Source of the DNA: Bacteroidota bacterium
GTDB lineage: Bacteria > Bacteroidota > Ignavibacteria > Ignavibacteriales > Ignavibacteriaceae
Direction of reading: 5' to 3'
Assembly (NCBI GenBank): GCA_021790055.1
Contig: JAJYIL010000152.1
Location: 1-7,193 of the forward strand
DNA length: 7,193 nucleotides
This document shows, in pieces, positions 1 through 5,139 of the stretch. A model generated the notes under the pieces. That model ran no database searches. It saw nothing but the letters and a program-made list of their open reading frames with translations, and was not told where the DNA came from. Position numbers and translations under genes: made by a program. How positions within the stretch are numbered: the stretch's first letter is position 1; every line of letters starts with the position of its first letter.

Positions 1-349
1 ACAACTGATTGACTAATGACGAATGACTATTGACTATTGACTTCTTCTGACTTCTGTCTTCTGACTTCTGTCTTCTGTCTTCTGACTTCTGTCTTCTGTC
101 TTCTGTCCCTATGCCCTCTGCGCTTTGCTCTATGCGCTCTAATTCCAACAGCTTCTCTGCAATATACTCCCTCGACACCGGTCTTATTTCATCGTGAAAC
201 TCAATCAACCCCTTCTGCGCCATCCTATCAAGGAAATCATACACCCCACTGTGGATTGGCTCGTAAACCACCTGGGAGAACAAGCAGGGAGTAAGGAGTA
301 ATGAGTATAGAGCAATAATGCTTACGTATAAATAAATTCTTTTCCGCAT
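1..349 (-). CDS. Secreted Wzi-like outer-membrane protein, N-terminal part (runs off left edge)
   Basis: An open minus-strand frame starts at ATG 349-347 and stays open to base 1, giving 116 residues with no stop, so the gene continues beyond the window. Residues 1-26 look like a signal peptide: MRKR, a hydrophobic core, then a cut near LFSQ. The next ~45 residues (VVYEP, VYDFLDRMAQKGLI, RPVSREYIAEKLLELE) resemble from memory the start of capsule assembly Wzi-like beta-barrel proteins of Bacteroidota/Ignavibacteriota, which act in the outer membrane in surface polysaccharide attachment. From about residue 70 the protein is encoded by tandem 7-bp repeats and becomes a charged D/R/Q/K/S/E tract, then a polar stretch. 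This is either an in-frame expansion in a linker or a disruption that happens to stay open. The family call rests on pattern recognition; the signal peptide and open frame are seen directly. Confidence 0.66.
   Translation of the reverse strand, partial: MRKRIYLYVSIIALYSLLLTPCLFSQVVYEPIHSGVYDFLDRMAQKGLIEFHDEIRPVSREYIAEKLLELERIEQSAEGIGTEDRRQKSEDRRQKSEDRSQKKSIVNSHSSLVNQL
8..141. repeat. Three adjoining heptanucleotide arrays inside a coding frame
   Basis: On the plus strand, bases 8-42 are five 7-mers of the ATTGACT/AATGACG type. Bases 45-107 are nine perfect-phase copies of TTCTGNC (N is A or T). Bases 107-141 are five 7-mers related to CCCTATG/CGCTTTG, sharing base 107 with the previous array. 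Because 7 is not a multiple of 3, the TTCTGNC array cycles through all frames and on the minus strand gives a 7-residue protein period with no stop. The same kinds of 7-mers recur in the intergenic DNA further right. Confidence 0.9.
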
Positions 350-606
350 AATATTTTGTCTGTTGGTTTGATTTAGAAATGACGAATGGTGAATGTCTAA
401 TGACGAATAAAAACTGTTCTACCTGTCGTCAGTGGTTTATTGATTATGGTTCAAATTAAGGATGTCTAATGCCGATTTGCAAATAAAAACAATTTCACCA
501 CTGATTTACTGACTTCCGATCTCCGACTTCTGAATTGCCGGTTGAGCACGACTGCCCGTCCTTCGGCAGAAATGTCGGAACAAACAAAAGATTATTCAAT
601 ATTCCC
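350..606. other. Intergenic DNA with repeat words, no gene seen
   Basis: No frame on either strand resembles a protein. Bases 379-410 carry AATGACGAATG-type words. Bases 510-540 carry heptads of the TTCCGAT/CTCCGAC/TTCTGAA type. Bases 552-569 form one copy of a dispersed hairpin. The upstream region of the Wzi-like gene must lie here, but no convincing promoter is visible. Confidence 0.6.
552..569. repeat. Dispersed hairpin element, copy 1
   Basis: Five-base arms CTGCC and GGCAG enclose the 8-base loop CGTCCTTC, followed by AAAT. Copies at 1460-1477 and 5674-5691 keep the loop start CGTCCT and the 5-bp pairing while the second base pair changes. Confidence 0.75.
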
Positions 607-837
607 TTATAAGGCATTCCACTCTTCCGATGATATTTTTCGTCCTGTGATATTCTCTATTTCAACTATCATCATTTTTAATTGAGGGATTGAATACTCC
701 TTGTTGGAAGGAATTGATAGCCGATGATATTTATACACCATAAATTGATGACGAGTACCGGAATATGGTCCGTTAAAATTAAGACTTCTTAATCGTTTTA
801 TGAAATCTCTCCTTTTACATGGTGCCCACTGTGTCAT
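607..837 (-). CDS. hicA: HicA-family mRNA interferase toxin
   Basis: This 76-residue protein matches the length and pattern of HicA (YcfA-like) toxins, which cleave mRNA using a dsRBD-like fold. The start has KRRDFIKRLRSLNF. The conserved G-x-x-H segment GTRH puts the catalytic histidine at residue 30, and it is followed by LSIPSNKEYSIPQLKMM, the usual beta strand and helix of the family. Its start overlaps the 3' end of the upstream antitoxin gene by 23 bases, so the two are almost certainly translationally coupled. The frame ends in TAA and nothing looks truncated. Regulation is presumably by the HicB partner acting on the palindrome at 1124-1153. Assignment is by sequence pattern, with no search run. 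Confidence 0.88.
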   Translation of the reverse strand: MTQWAPCKRRDFIKRLRSLNFNGPYSGTRHQFMVYKYHRLSIPSNKEYSIPQLKMMIVEIENITGRKISSEEWNAL

Positions 838-1087
838 GAACCGGTTTCTTATTTAGATTAATTTTACCCACAATTGGTAATGAATGCCCTAATTTAATGC
901 CCACTAAAATCCAATCTTCAAGAGTAGATCGCAGCTCAATCTGGCATTCTTTTAAAGTAGAGCTAAAAGAAATTACACCTTTGCACTTTGGAATCCTGCC
1001 GGCAAAACTTCCGTCTTCAAGTTTATCATATTCGGCTAGTGCCATTAGTTTGTCTATATAGTCTGATATAATGAATTTAGAGCTCAT
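815..1087 (-). CDS. hicB: HicB-family antitoxin
   Basis: This 90-residue protein is the antitoxin partner of the HicA encoded just downstream. From residue ~17 it has the HicB core: AEYDKLEDGSFAGRIPKCKGV, then STLKECQIELRSTLEDWILVGIKLGHSLP. This is the ribonuclease-H-like partial fold that binds and blocks HicA. I see no clear helix-turn-helix or ribbon-helix-helix extension at the C-terminus; the last residues are dictated by the overlap with hicA. The antitoxin comes first, the reverse of the E. coli hicAB order but common elsewhere. The Shine-Dalgarno signal before ATG 1087 is weak; Met15 is an alternative start. A perfect palindrome lies 37-66 bases upstream of the start. Confidence 0.88.
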   Translation of the reverse strand: MSSKFIISDYIDKLMALAEYDKLEDGSFAGRIPKCKGVISFSSTLKECQIELRSTLEDWILVGIKLGHSLPIVGKINLNKKPVHDTVGTM

Positions 1088-1123
1088 GTTATTTATCCAT
1101 TATTTTTCAATTAACTTATTCTG

Positions 1124-1153
1124 CTTTACTTTATGACCATTATTAAAGTAAAG
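1124..1153. promoter_or_regulatory. Perfect 10+10 bp inverted repeat, likely hicBA operator
   Basis: CTTTACTTTA at 1124-1133 and its exact complement TAAAGTAAAG at 1144-1153 flank a 10-base centre. The half-sites are 20 bp apart centre to centre, about two helical turns, which fits a dimeric protein. The site sits 37-66 bases before the hicB start, where an autoregulatory operator is expected. The role is inferred; a transcribed hairpin is the alternative. Confidence 0.6.
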
Positions 1154-1323
1154 ATAATAATACACTTTTATTAATTCAATTTATAATTAGAGCAAAAACT
1201 CGCTGCTTTAGAATATAATGTTTAAGTTGGAAAGTAACTTTTGAATAAATACAGGCTATCTCAACATAGCACTTTAAAGCCGAATAGTTTTACTGATCTC
1301 TGATTTCTGTTTGTCTGCTCCCT

Positions 1324-1379
1324 CCAGCATCCAGTATCAAGCATCTAGATTCCAGTATCCAGTTTCTACCATTCAGTCT
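1324..1379. repeat. Eight-copy heptad array, CCAGTAT type
   Basis: Eight consecutive 7-mers can be set in register, beginning CCAGCAT, CCAGTAT, CAAGCAT. The period is exactly 7 throughout although single units differ from the consensus at one to four positions. Confidence 0.85.
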
Positions 1380-1459
1380 AATTCTCATTAACTATTGACG
1401 AATGTCTAGTGACGATTAGTTAATGTCGAATGACCTAAAGACACGTTAGCGAATGACGC

Positions 1460-1477
1460 CTGCCCGTCCTCTGGCGG
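1460..1477. repeat. Dispersed hairpin element, copy 2
   Basis: Arms CTGCC and GGCGG pair with one T-G wobble around the loop CGTCCTCT, followed by AAAT. It has the same design as the copies at 552-569 and 5674-5691. Confidence 0.7.
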
Positions 1478-1515
1478 AAATTATTATTGTCGAATGCTGA
1501 ATAAATTTTTCACTT

Positions 1516-1719
1516 TCAAGCTGCCGAACTTTTAAGTGAAATTGAAAGAGGTATGCTTTTGATTTCACTAACCTTGAGAATTGAAAAACCTAATAAATTT
1601 CCTTCCTCATCAACTTTTTCCATCACTGCATCGTTTTCCGTCTCCTTAAAATAACCTTCCTTTTTCTCAAAAATTACTTCAAGATAATCACCTTCTTTAT
1701 CGTACCATATTTTGATTTT
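1516..1719 (-). pseudogene. DUF2283 gene remnant lacking a start
   Basis: The minus frame from 1719 to the TGA at 1518-1516 encodes a DUF2283-like protein: KIKIWYDKEGDYLEVIFEKK, then AVMEKVDEEGNLLGFSI and LKVSEIKSIPLSISL. This small beta-rich domain is usually found beside small toxin-like genes. There is no in-frame ATG before this core, and an in-frame TGA lies at 1734-1732, so the 5' end is gone. Immediately upstream in another frame is the truncated toxin-like gene. The DUF2283 body starts where that gene's own 3' part should continue, which points to a deletion joining the two. The intact DUF2283 gene at 2311-2526 is a clearly different sequence, so this is not a local duplicate. Confidence 0.68.
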
Positions 1720-1919
1720 GCCGGAGTTGCTTCATAATATTTATAAAATAATTCTACTTCGGCGTCTGCCTTTGATTCGATTACGCAATCAGGTATCAGC
1801 AAAGTTTCACTAATTTTATCCAACTGATTAACCATTTCAGGATGACTGCTCTCGGTATGCTTTATCCTCGCTTCTGTATAACGTACTTTTCTCTTTTTGT
1901 AATCCAGTAATACTTACAT
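1674..1919 (-). pseudogene. Truncated toxin-like gene (PBECR-like), partner of DUF2283
   Basis: The frame reads VLLDYKKRKVRYTEARIKH, then HPEMVNQLDKISETLLIPD, VIESKADAEVELFYKYYE and ATPAKSK before losing similarity and stopping at 1674. I recognise this as the N-terminal two thirds of a small family with HPEM and FYKYYE-type motifs whose members often precede a DUF2283 gene and look like RNase-type (PBECR/RelE-like) toxins; the family name is from memory. The missing end should read something like KYLCVVVK plus an AYLTD-like segment. The apparent ATG at 1919-1917 is followed directly by TAA, then the conserved frame resumes, so codon 2 also appears mutated. Both ends are therefore damaged and no functional product is expected. 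Confidence 0.6.
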
Positions 1920-1991
1920 AACTTAATTTCCGTTCGAAACATTACTGTATTTACAAGGTATCTACAAGAATCCTGCATCAGTTTACCTCTC

Positions 1992-2010
1992 GATAGGGAT
2001 GGCACCTATC
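1992..2010. repeat. Short hairpin
   Basis: GATAGG and CCTATC flank the 7-base loop GATGGCA. No T-run follows on either strand, so it does not look like a rho-independent terminator. It lies upstream of the toxin remnant and just before a long repeat block. Confidence 0.5.
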
Positions 2011-2012
2011 TT

Positions 2013-2315
2013 CTGCCCACTTGATTAATATTGTCGAATAAAAAAACAAAATCCCTCATTCATCAAAAGCCAATCGTAAATCGTCATTCCAAAATTCCAC
2101 TACTCCATTACGCCAAAATTCCTCTTCTCCATCACTCCGCAATTCCTTATATCGTCAATCGAAATTCGTCAATCTTCATTCCCCTACTCCATTTCTCCAT
2201 CACTCCGCAATTCCATTATTCCAATCAGTGTTAATCAGTGTAATCTATGTCTATAATTTTTCTAACCTCTGAATTTAATTCATCATTCGAAAATCGAAAA
2301 TCGTCAATCGTCAAT
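2013..2315. repeat. Composite repeat block 1
   Basis: Modules in order are: a leader TGCCCACT...ATATTGTCG; the A-run module at 2031-2060 ending CCTCATT; an octad array at 2086-2149 (8 units, ATTCCACT type); CGTCAAT-type words at 2151-2177; a second octad array at 2178-2225 (6 units); an AATCAGTG-type module at 2223-2257; an ACCTCTGA word; and a heptad array at 2288-2315 (CGAAAAT twice, CGTCAAT twice). The last array contains the stop codon of the DUF2283 gene. The same modules recur in the same order near 3567-3990 and partly at 5674-5899. Confidence 0.8.
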
Positions 2316-2526
2316 CCAGTACTTCGGCAAGGTTTTCAATATTTATATTTGCAATATCTGATTTCCCAAATCTTTCCGAGGCATCTAATATTTCTATACC
2401 AATTATTTGGTTATTATCGTCAAAGTCGAGTATTATTCCTTCTTCTACTTCTTTGGAAGTGTTAACGTATTTTTCTTGAAAGTATACGTATAGAGCATCT
2501 GCTTTTTTGCTATATTCAATTTTCAT
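2311..2526 (-). CDS. DUF2283 domain protein, probable antitoxin-like partner
   Basis: This 71-residue protein is a complete DUF2283 domain: MKIEYSKKADALYVYF at the start, EGIILDFDDNNQIIGIEILD in the middle, and a short acidic C-terminus. The biochemical role of the domain is unproven. Genes of this family usually follow a DUF4258 or other small toxin-like gene, and here it starts 17 bases after the end of a DUF4258 gene, with an AAGG signal in that gap. By position it would be the antitoxin or accessory partner. Its last codons (VLD then TGA) coincide with the start of a CGTCAAT heptad array, so the original end may have been altered by the repeat. Confidence 0.84.
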   Translation of the reverse strand: MKIEYSKKADALYVYFQEKYVNTSKEVEEGIILDFDDNNQIIGIEILDASERFGKSDIANINIENLAEVLD

Positions 2527-2543
2527 CTCTATTACCTTAATTT

Positions 2544-2765
2544 TTATTTCTTTGTTAGAGCAGTAATTACATAAATTTCTTCTACGGATTCCATATAGGT
2601 CACTTTTATCTTTCTACCTCCTATTTCTTTATATGCATTGAACCGGTCCTTTTTAGTCGGTTCCTTGTTATCAGGCTGCGTTAGGACTGAAATCACTTCC
2701 TCTTCACTAATGTTTCTCCACTTCATCCTTCGTCTTGCATGCCTGTCAAATTTTATCTTTTTCAT
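2544..2765 (-). CDS. DUF4258 domain protein, toxin-like
   Basis: This 73-residue protein fits DUF4258: FDRHARRRMKWRNISEEEV near the start, then VLTQPDNKEP, and the C-terminal strands GGRKIKVTYMESVEEIYVIT. The family is compared with RelE/BrnT-like small toxins on fold grounds, with a conserved H-x-R/Y pattern at the start; activity has not been shown for this protein. It is the first gene of a two-gene unit with the DUF2283 gene 17 bases downstream, an arrangement seen in many genomes. No strong Shine-Dalgarno is visible before ATG 2765; the upstream 60 bases are A/T only or nearly so. Confidence 0.82.
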   Translation of the reverse strand: MKKIKFDRHARRRMKWRNISEEEVISVLTQPDNKEPTKKDRFNAYKEIGGRKIKVTYMESVEEIYVITALTKK

Positions 2766-2880
2766 ACTAAATTTAAAATATAATCAAAATAAACATTATA
2801 AATCATCCTTTAAATTCTTCCTGAATGCCCCGTTTATTTCTAATATCTCGTCTCCACTTCGTTACGACTCAAAAGGCTGA

Positions 2881-2966
2881 CTTCTAACCTCTGAATTCTG
2901 TTCCCTCGACCACTAGATTTAATATTGGCGATTGAATATTGTCGAATAAAAAAAACATTCCTCATT
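2881..2966. repeat. Intergenic leader and A-run module
   Basis: Repeat words of the ACCTCTGAATTCTG type lead into an AATATTGGCGATTGAATATTG segment and the A-run module at 2939-2966. The module touches the stop codon of the second hicA gene at 2965-2967. Close copies of the whole segment are at 2013-2060 and 3567-3622. Confidence 0.7.
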
Positions 2967-3183
2967 ACTTTAACAATTCTTGAAATTCTTCCACTGTTAA
3001 CCTTGCATCTCTTAATATCTTTCTCAAAAGTCCGCGCCCTACTAGATGATTAGGAACAGTAATAGATTTTCTTCCGGAACATTCAAGTCTAATATGACTT
3101 CCTCGTTGCCTAATTTGAGTATAACCTATTTTAGACAATGCGGCAATTATTTCCCGTCCTTTTAGTACCGGCAGTTGTGTCAT
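2965..3183 (-). CDS. hicA: HicA-family mRNA interferase toxin (second system)
   Basis: This 72-residue protein is a standard short HicA: LPVLKGREIIAALSKIGY, then QRGSHIRLECSGRKSITVP with the catalytic histidine at residue 30, and the helix LLRKILRDARLTVEEFQELL. It starts 2 bases after the stop of its hicB partner, so the pair is one transcript. It shares little with the HicA at 607-837 beyond the family motif: this one has the common G-S-H form, the other G-T-R-H. The two systems are therefore independent arrivals and not a duplication. The gene looks intact and ends in TAA against an intergenic repeat module. Confidence 0.92.
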   Translation of the reverse strand: MTQLPVLKGREIIAALSKIGYTQIRQRGSHIRLECSGRKSITVPNHLVGRGLLRKILRDARLTVEEFQELLK

Positions 3184-3185
3184 AT

Positions 3186-3437
3186 TTATAAAGTAATTGT
3201 ATGCAAGCTAATTTCGCGAGGTCTGTATGAGTGAAGTATATTGCGGTTGTCTTTTTCTTCCAGAACCAATTCAATAACTTCCCGTATGTTCTTTAATGCT
3301 TGATCAAGAGTCTTTCCCTGTGTATAGCATCCTTCAAATAGCGGGCATTCAACTACATAAAATCCATCTTCATCCTTCTCCACGAACAACGGGAGTTGAG
3401 TTCCACTATTATGTAATACCTTTTTATTTTTTAGCAT
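3186..3437 (-). CDS. hicB: HicB-family antitoxin (second system)
   Basis: This 83-residue protein has the HicB core: LPLFVEKDEDGFYVVECPLF, EGCYTQGKTLDQALKNIREV, then IELVLEEKD. The D-G-F-Y-V/C-P motif and the G-x-T-x-x-A helix are the usual HicB signature for binding HicA. The C-terminal ~15 residues form no obvious DNA-binding domain. The start at 3437 is supported by a good Shine-Dalgarno, GAGG at 3445-3442, which sits close to the ATG. A plausible promoter lies 50 bases further up. The gene is first in a two-gene unit with hicA, separated by 2 bases. Confidence 0.9.
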   Translation of the reverse strand: MLKNKKVLHNSGTQLPLFVEKDEDGFYVVECPLFEGCYTQGKTLDQALKNIREVIELVLEEKDNRNILHSYRPREISLHTITL

Positions 3438-3486
3438 CTTTCCTCGTGTTTTTTAATATTCTACTTCTTTGTCCATACATACTTAT

Positions 3487-3515
3487 TTTATATATCACCA
3501 TATAAAACTAATCAA
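3487..3515 (-). promoter_or_regulatory. Candidate promoter of second hicBA
   Basis: On the minus strand TTGATT (3515-3510) is separated by 17 bases from TATAAA (3492-3487), about 50 bases before the hicB start. The spacing matches a sigma-70 type promoter. In such AT-rich DNA chance matches are easy, so this is tentative. Confidence 0.4.
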
Positions 3516-3553
3516 AAATTTTAGAAAAGAAAATATAGTCCACCCCATTCTTT

Positions 3554-3990
3554 TTTCCGACTTCTGCCCACTGGATTGAATATTGCCGATTAAATATTGT
3601 CGAATAAAAAAACATTCCTCATCCTGTTGCGGCGAATCCCGGTTTCTTTCGGGAAAAGCCGGATCATTTTCTTAAATCGAAAATCGTTATTCCAAAATTC
3701 CAATTCTCCATCACTCCGCAATTACATTATTCCAATCCGTGTTAATCAGTTTAATCTGTGTCTGTAATTACTTACCTCTATCCTCTACCTTTCCCTTTGC
3801 CCTATGCCTTTGCAAATTCATCAATCCTAACATTCGCCAATCTTCAATCGAAAATCGTCAATCCTAAAGTCTTCAATCGTAAATCCTGAATTCTTCATTC
3901 CAACACTCCATAACTCCACCACTCAATCATCCTGCAACTCCACTATTCCAGCCCTCCATCATTCTGTCAATCTTCAATCGACAATTTATT
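3554..3990. repeat. Composite repeat block 2
   Basis: The order is: a CGACTTCTGCCCACT leader; an AATATTG...AATATTGTCG segment; the A-run module (3597-3622); a 42-base hairpin module (3624-3665); an octad array at 3689-3736 (6 units); an AATCCGTG-type module (3734-3768); CCTCTACC and CCCTTTGCCCTATG words (3776-3810); a heptad run at 3836-3893; and a 9-unit octad array at 3897-3968. Units TCTCCATC to ATTCCAAT at 3705-3736 match 2194-2225 at all but one base. No gene is seen in the block. Confidence 0.8.
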
Positions 3991-3992
3991 TG

Positions 3993-4092
3993 CTATCCCA
4001 ACCCCCAAAACCATGATAAAATAGGGTAGGTTTCAGCCCGTTTTTTCATTTATAAGCCCCGATTATTAATCTTGCCCATAATTTATACCTCC
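3993..4092 (-). other. Non-repetitive island with possible tiny ORFs
   Basis: This ~100-base stretch differs from the arrays around it. On the minus strand GGAGG (4092-4088) precedes ATG 4079, which opens MGKINNRGL and a TAA. An ATG follows directly in the same frame and gives an 18-residue peptide ending SWFWGLG, then TAG at 3995-3993. The pieces CGGGGCT and CGGGCTGAAACC recall REP-like GGGCT...AGCCC elements, so it may be a decayed element and not a gene. It sits just downstream of the sugar transferase gene. I do not recognise a function. Confidence 0.3.
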
Positions 4093-4163
4093 TCAATAAA
4101 AAAAACCCCGTATAAACGTTTCCTCATTCGGCAATCGAAAATCGCACATCGTCAATCTTAAAT
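4093..4163. repeat. Repeat block abutting the sugar transferase stop codon
   Basis: A variant A-run module (4095-4127, ending TTCCTCATT) is followed by five heptads at 4129-4163 (CGGCAAT, CGAAAAT and relatives). The array ends one base before the TAG at 4167-4165. Confidence 0.75.
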
Positions 4164-4164
4164 C

Positions 4165-5061
4165 CTAGTACGCATTCGGGTCACCCGTAATAATCCTCCA
4201 CACCGTCAAAAGCACTATCTGCACATCTAACCATAATGACCAGTTCTCAATATACCATACATCATTATCAATCCTCTTCTGCATCAAAGAGGCATCTTCA
4301 GTTTCGCCCCGGTAACCGTTTACCTGAGCCCAGCCTGTTATTCCCGGCTTTACCAGATGGCGTATCATATACAAATGGATTTTGTCTTTCGATTCTATGT
4401 TTAACGGAGTAGGATGAGGTCTTGGTCCTACAATGCTCATCTCACCTTTTAACACATTCCAGAACTGCGGTAGCTCATCAAGACTTGTCTTACGTAAGAT
4501 TTTGCCTATAAAAGTCACTCGCGGATCGTTCTTTTTTGCCTGTTTATACTTTCCCTTTTCATCAACTGTATCGCAGTCGGTTTTCATAGACCTGAATTTA
4601 TAAGTAATAAACTTCTTATTATCCCTGCCCCATCTTTCCTGCTTAAAAAATACCGGACCGGGTGAAGTTAATTTTATCATTAATGCTATCAAAGGCCACA
4701 GCCATATAAAAATAAGCAAATAAAGCAATGTTGTAAAACCAAAGTCAAACCCTCTCTTCAGCATCCGCCAATGCAGCTCGTTAATCCTGTCTTCCCTGAT
4801 TGTAATTATAGGAAAGCGACCGAACATAGACACGTTATACTTGCTTGAGACGAACTTAAAGTAATCCGGTATTATCCTTACCCTTGTTGTATGCCTCTCG
4901 CAAGTCTTTATTACATTTTCTAATCTGTCCATTGCATAATTAGGCAGTGCGATTATTACATCATCTACGGTTCCCCTGCTTAAAACTTTTTCCAGCTCAT
5001 CAATTTTACCTAAGTACTGCCCGTTCAGAAATTTCTTTTCGCTGTCGTCAAGAAATCCCAT
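4165..5061 (-). CDS. Polyprenyl-phosphate sugar phosphotransferase, C-terminal part of a split gene
   Basis: This is the catalytic part of a WcaJ-like enzyme that transfers a sugar phosphate (typically glucose-1-phosphate) from UDP-sugar to undecaprenyl phosphate, the first membrane step of exopolysaccharide or capsule synthesis. Residues ~1-90 are the rest of a Rossmann-like domain. Residues ~104-130 are the membrane re-entrant hydrophobic helix. Then come PGPVFFKQERWG (134-145), KFRSM, TSLDELPQFWNVLKGEMS with the Asp-Glu catalytic dyad at 195-196, VGPRP, and KPGITGWAQVNGYRGET (238-254). The end DVWYIENWSLWLD and GDPNAY is complete. Met at 5061 is only the first ATG available: conserved sequence continues in frame upstream to 5139 (LIIGAGEVG, then a Y-D-L-I segment), where a TAA separates it from the N-terminal half at 5140-5565. 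The catalytic domain is intact; a restart would lose the G-A-G-E-V-G loop. Confidence 0.9.
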   Translation of the reverse strand: MGFLDDSEKKFLNGQYLGKIDELEKVLSRGTVDDVIIALPNYAMDRLENVIKTCERHTTRVRIIPDYFKFVSSKYNVSMFGRFPIITIREDRINELHWRMLKRGFDFGFTTLLYLLIFIWLWPLIALMIKLTSPGPVFFKQERWGRDNKKFITYKFRSMKTDCDTVDEKGKYKQAKKNDPRVTFIGKILRKTSLDELPQFWNVLKGEMSIVGPRPHPTPLNIESKDKIHLYMIRHLVKPGITGWAQVNGYRGETEDASLMQKRIDNDVWYIENWSLWLDVQIVLLTVWRIITGDPNAY

Positions 5062-5139
5062 TAATCTATATCCGAAATGAGCATTCTTTGTTATAAGGTC
5101 ATAAAAGTCTACCCCTACTTCGCCAGCACCTATTATTAA

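Larger units (their letters stand above)
1088..1515. other. Intergenic DNA upstream of hicBA, no gene seen
   Basis: Bases 1088-1200 are very AT-rich and hold the hicBA upstream palindrome. Bases 1285-1500 are repeat words: TGATCTCTGATTTCTG-like, an 8-copy heptad array (1324-1379), ATTGACGAATG-type words (1394-1455), and a hairpin (1460-1477). No frame resembles a protein. Confidence 0.6.

Noticed and set aside
37..294. Plus-strand open frame of 85 codons
   Set aside because: It reads the heptad arrays and the antisense of the Wzi-like gene; the composition is repeat-like (LLTSVFC periods), and the opposite strand has a signal peptide and family-like sequence.
2031..2465. Two plus-strand open frames, 2031-2234 and 2247-2465
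   Set aside because: Both are translations of octad and heptad repeat arrays, and the second is antisense to the DUF2283 gene.
2796..2861. Short minus-strand stretch reading GDEILEINGAFRKNLKDDL before a stop
   Set aside because: It looks protein-like and may be the tail of a lost gene, but it is only about 20 codons between stops and I cannot assign it to a family.
2638..2880. Plus-strand open frame of 80 codons
   Set aside because: It is antisense to the DUF4258 gene, with no family resemblance.
3296..3505. Plus-strand open frame of 69 codons
   Set aside because: It is antisense to the second hicB gene and its promoter region.
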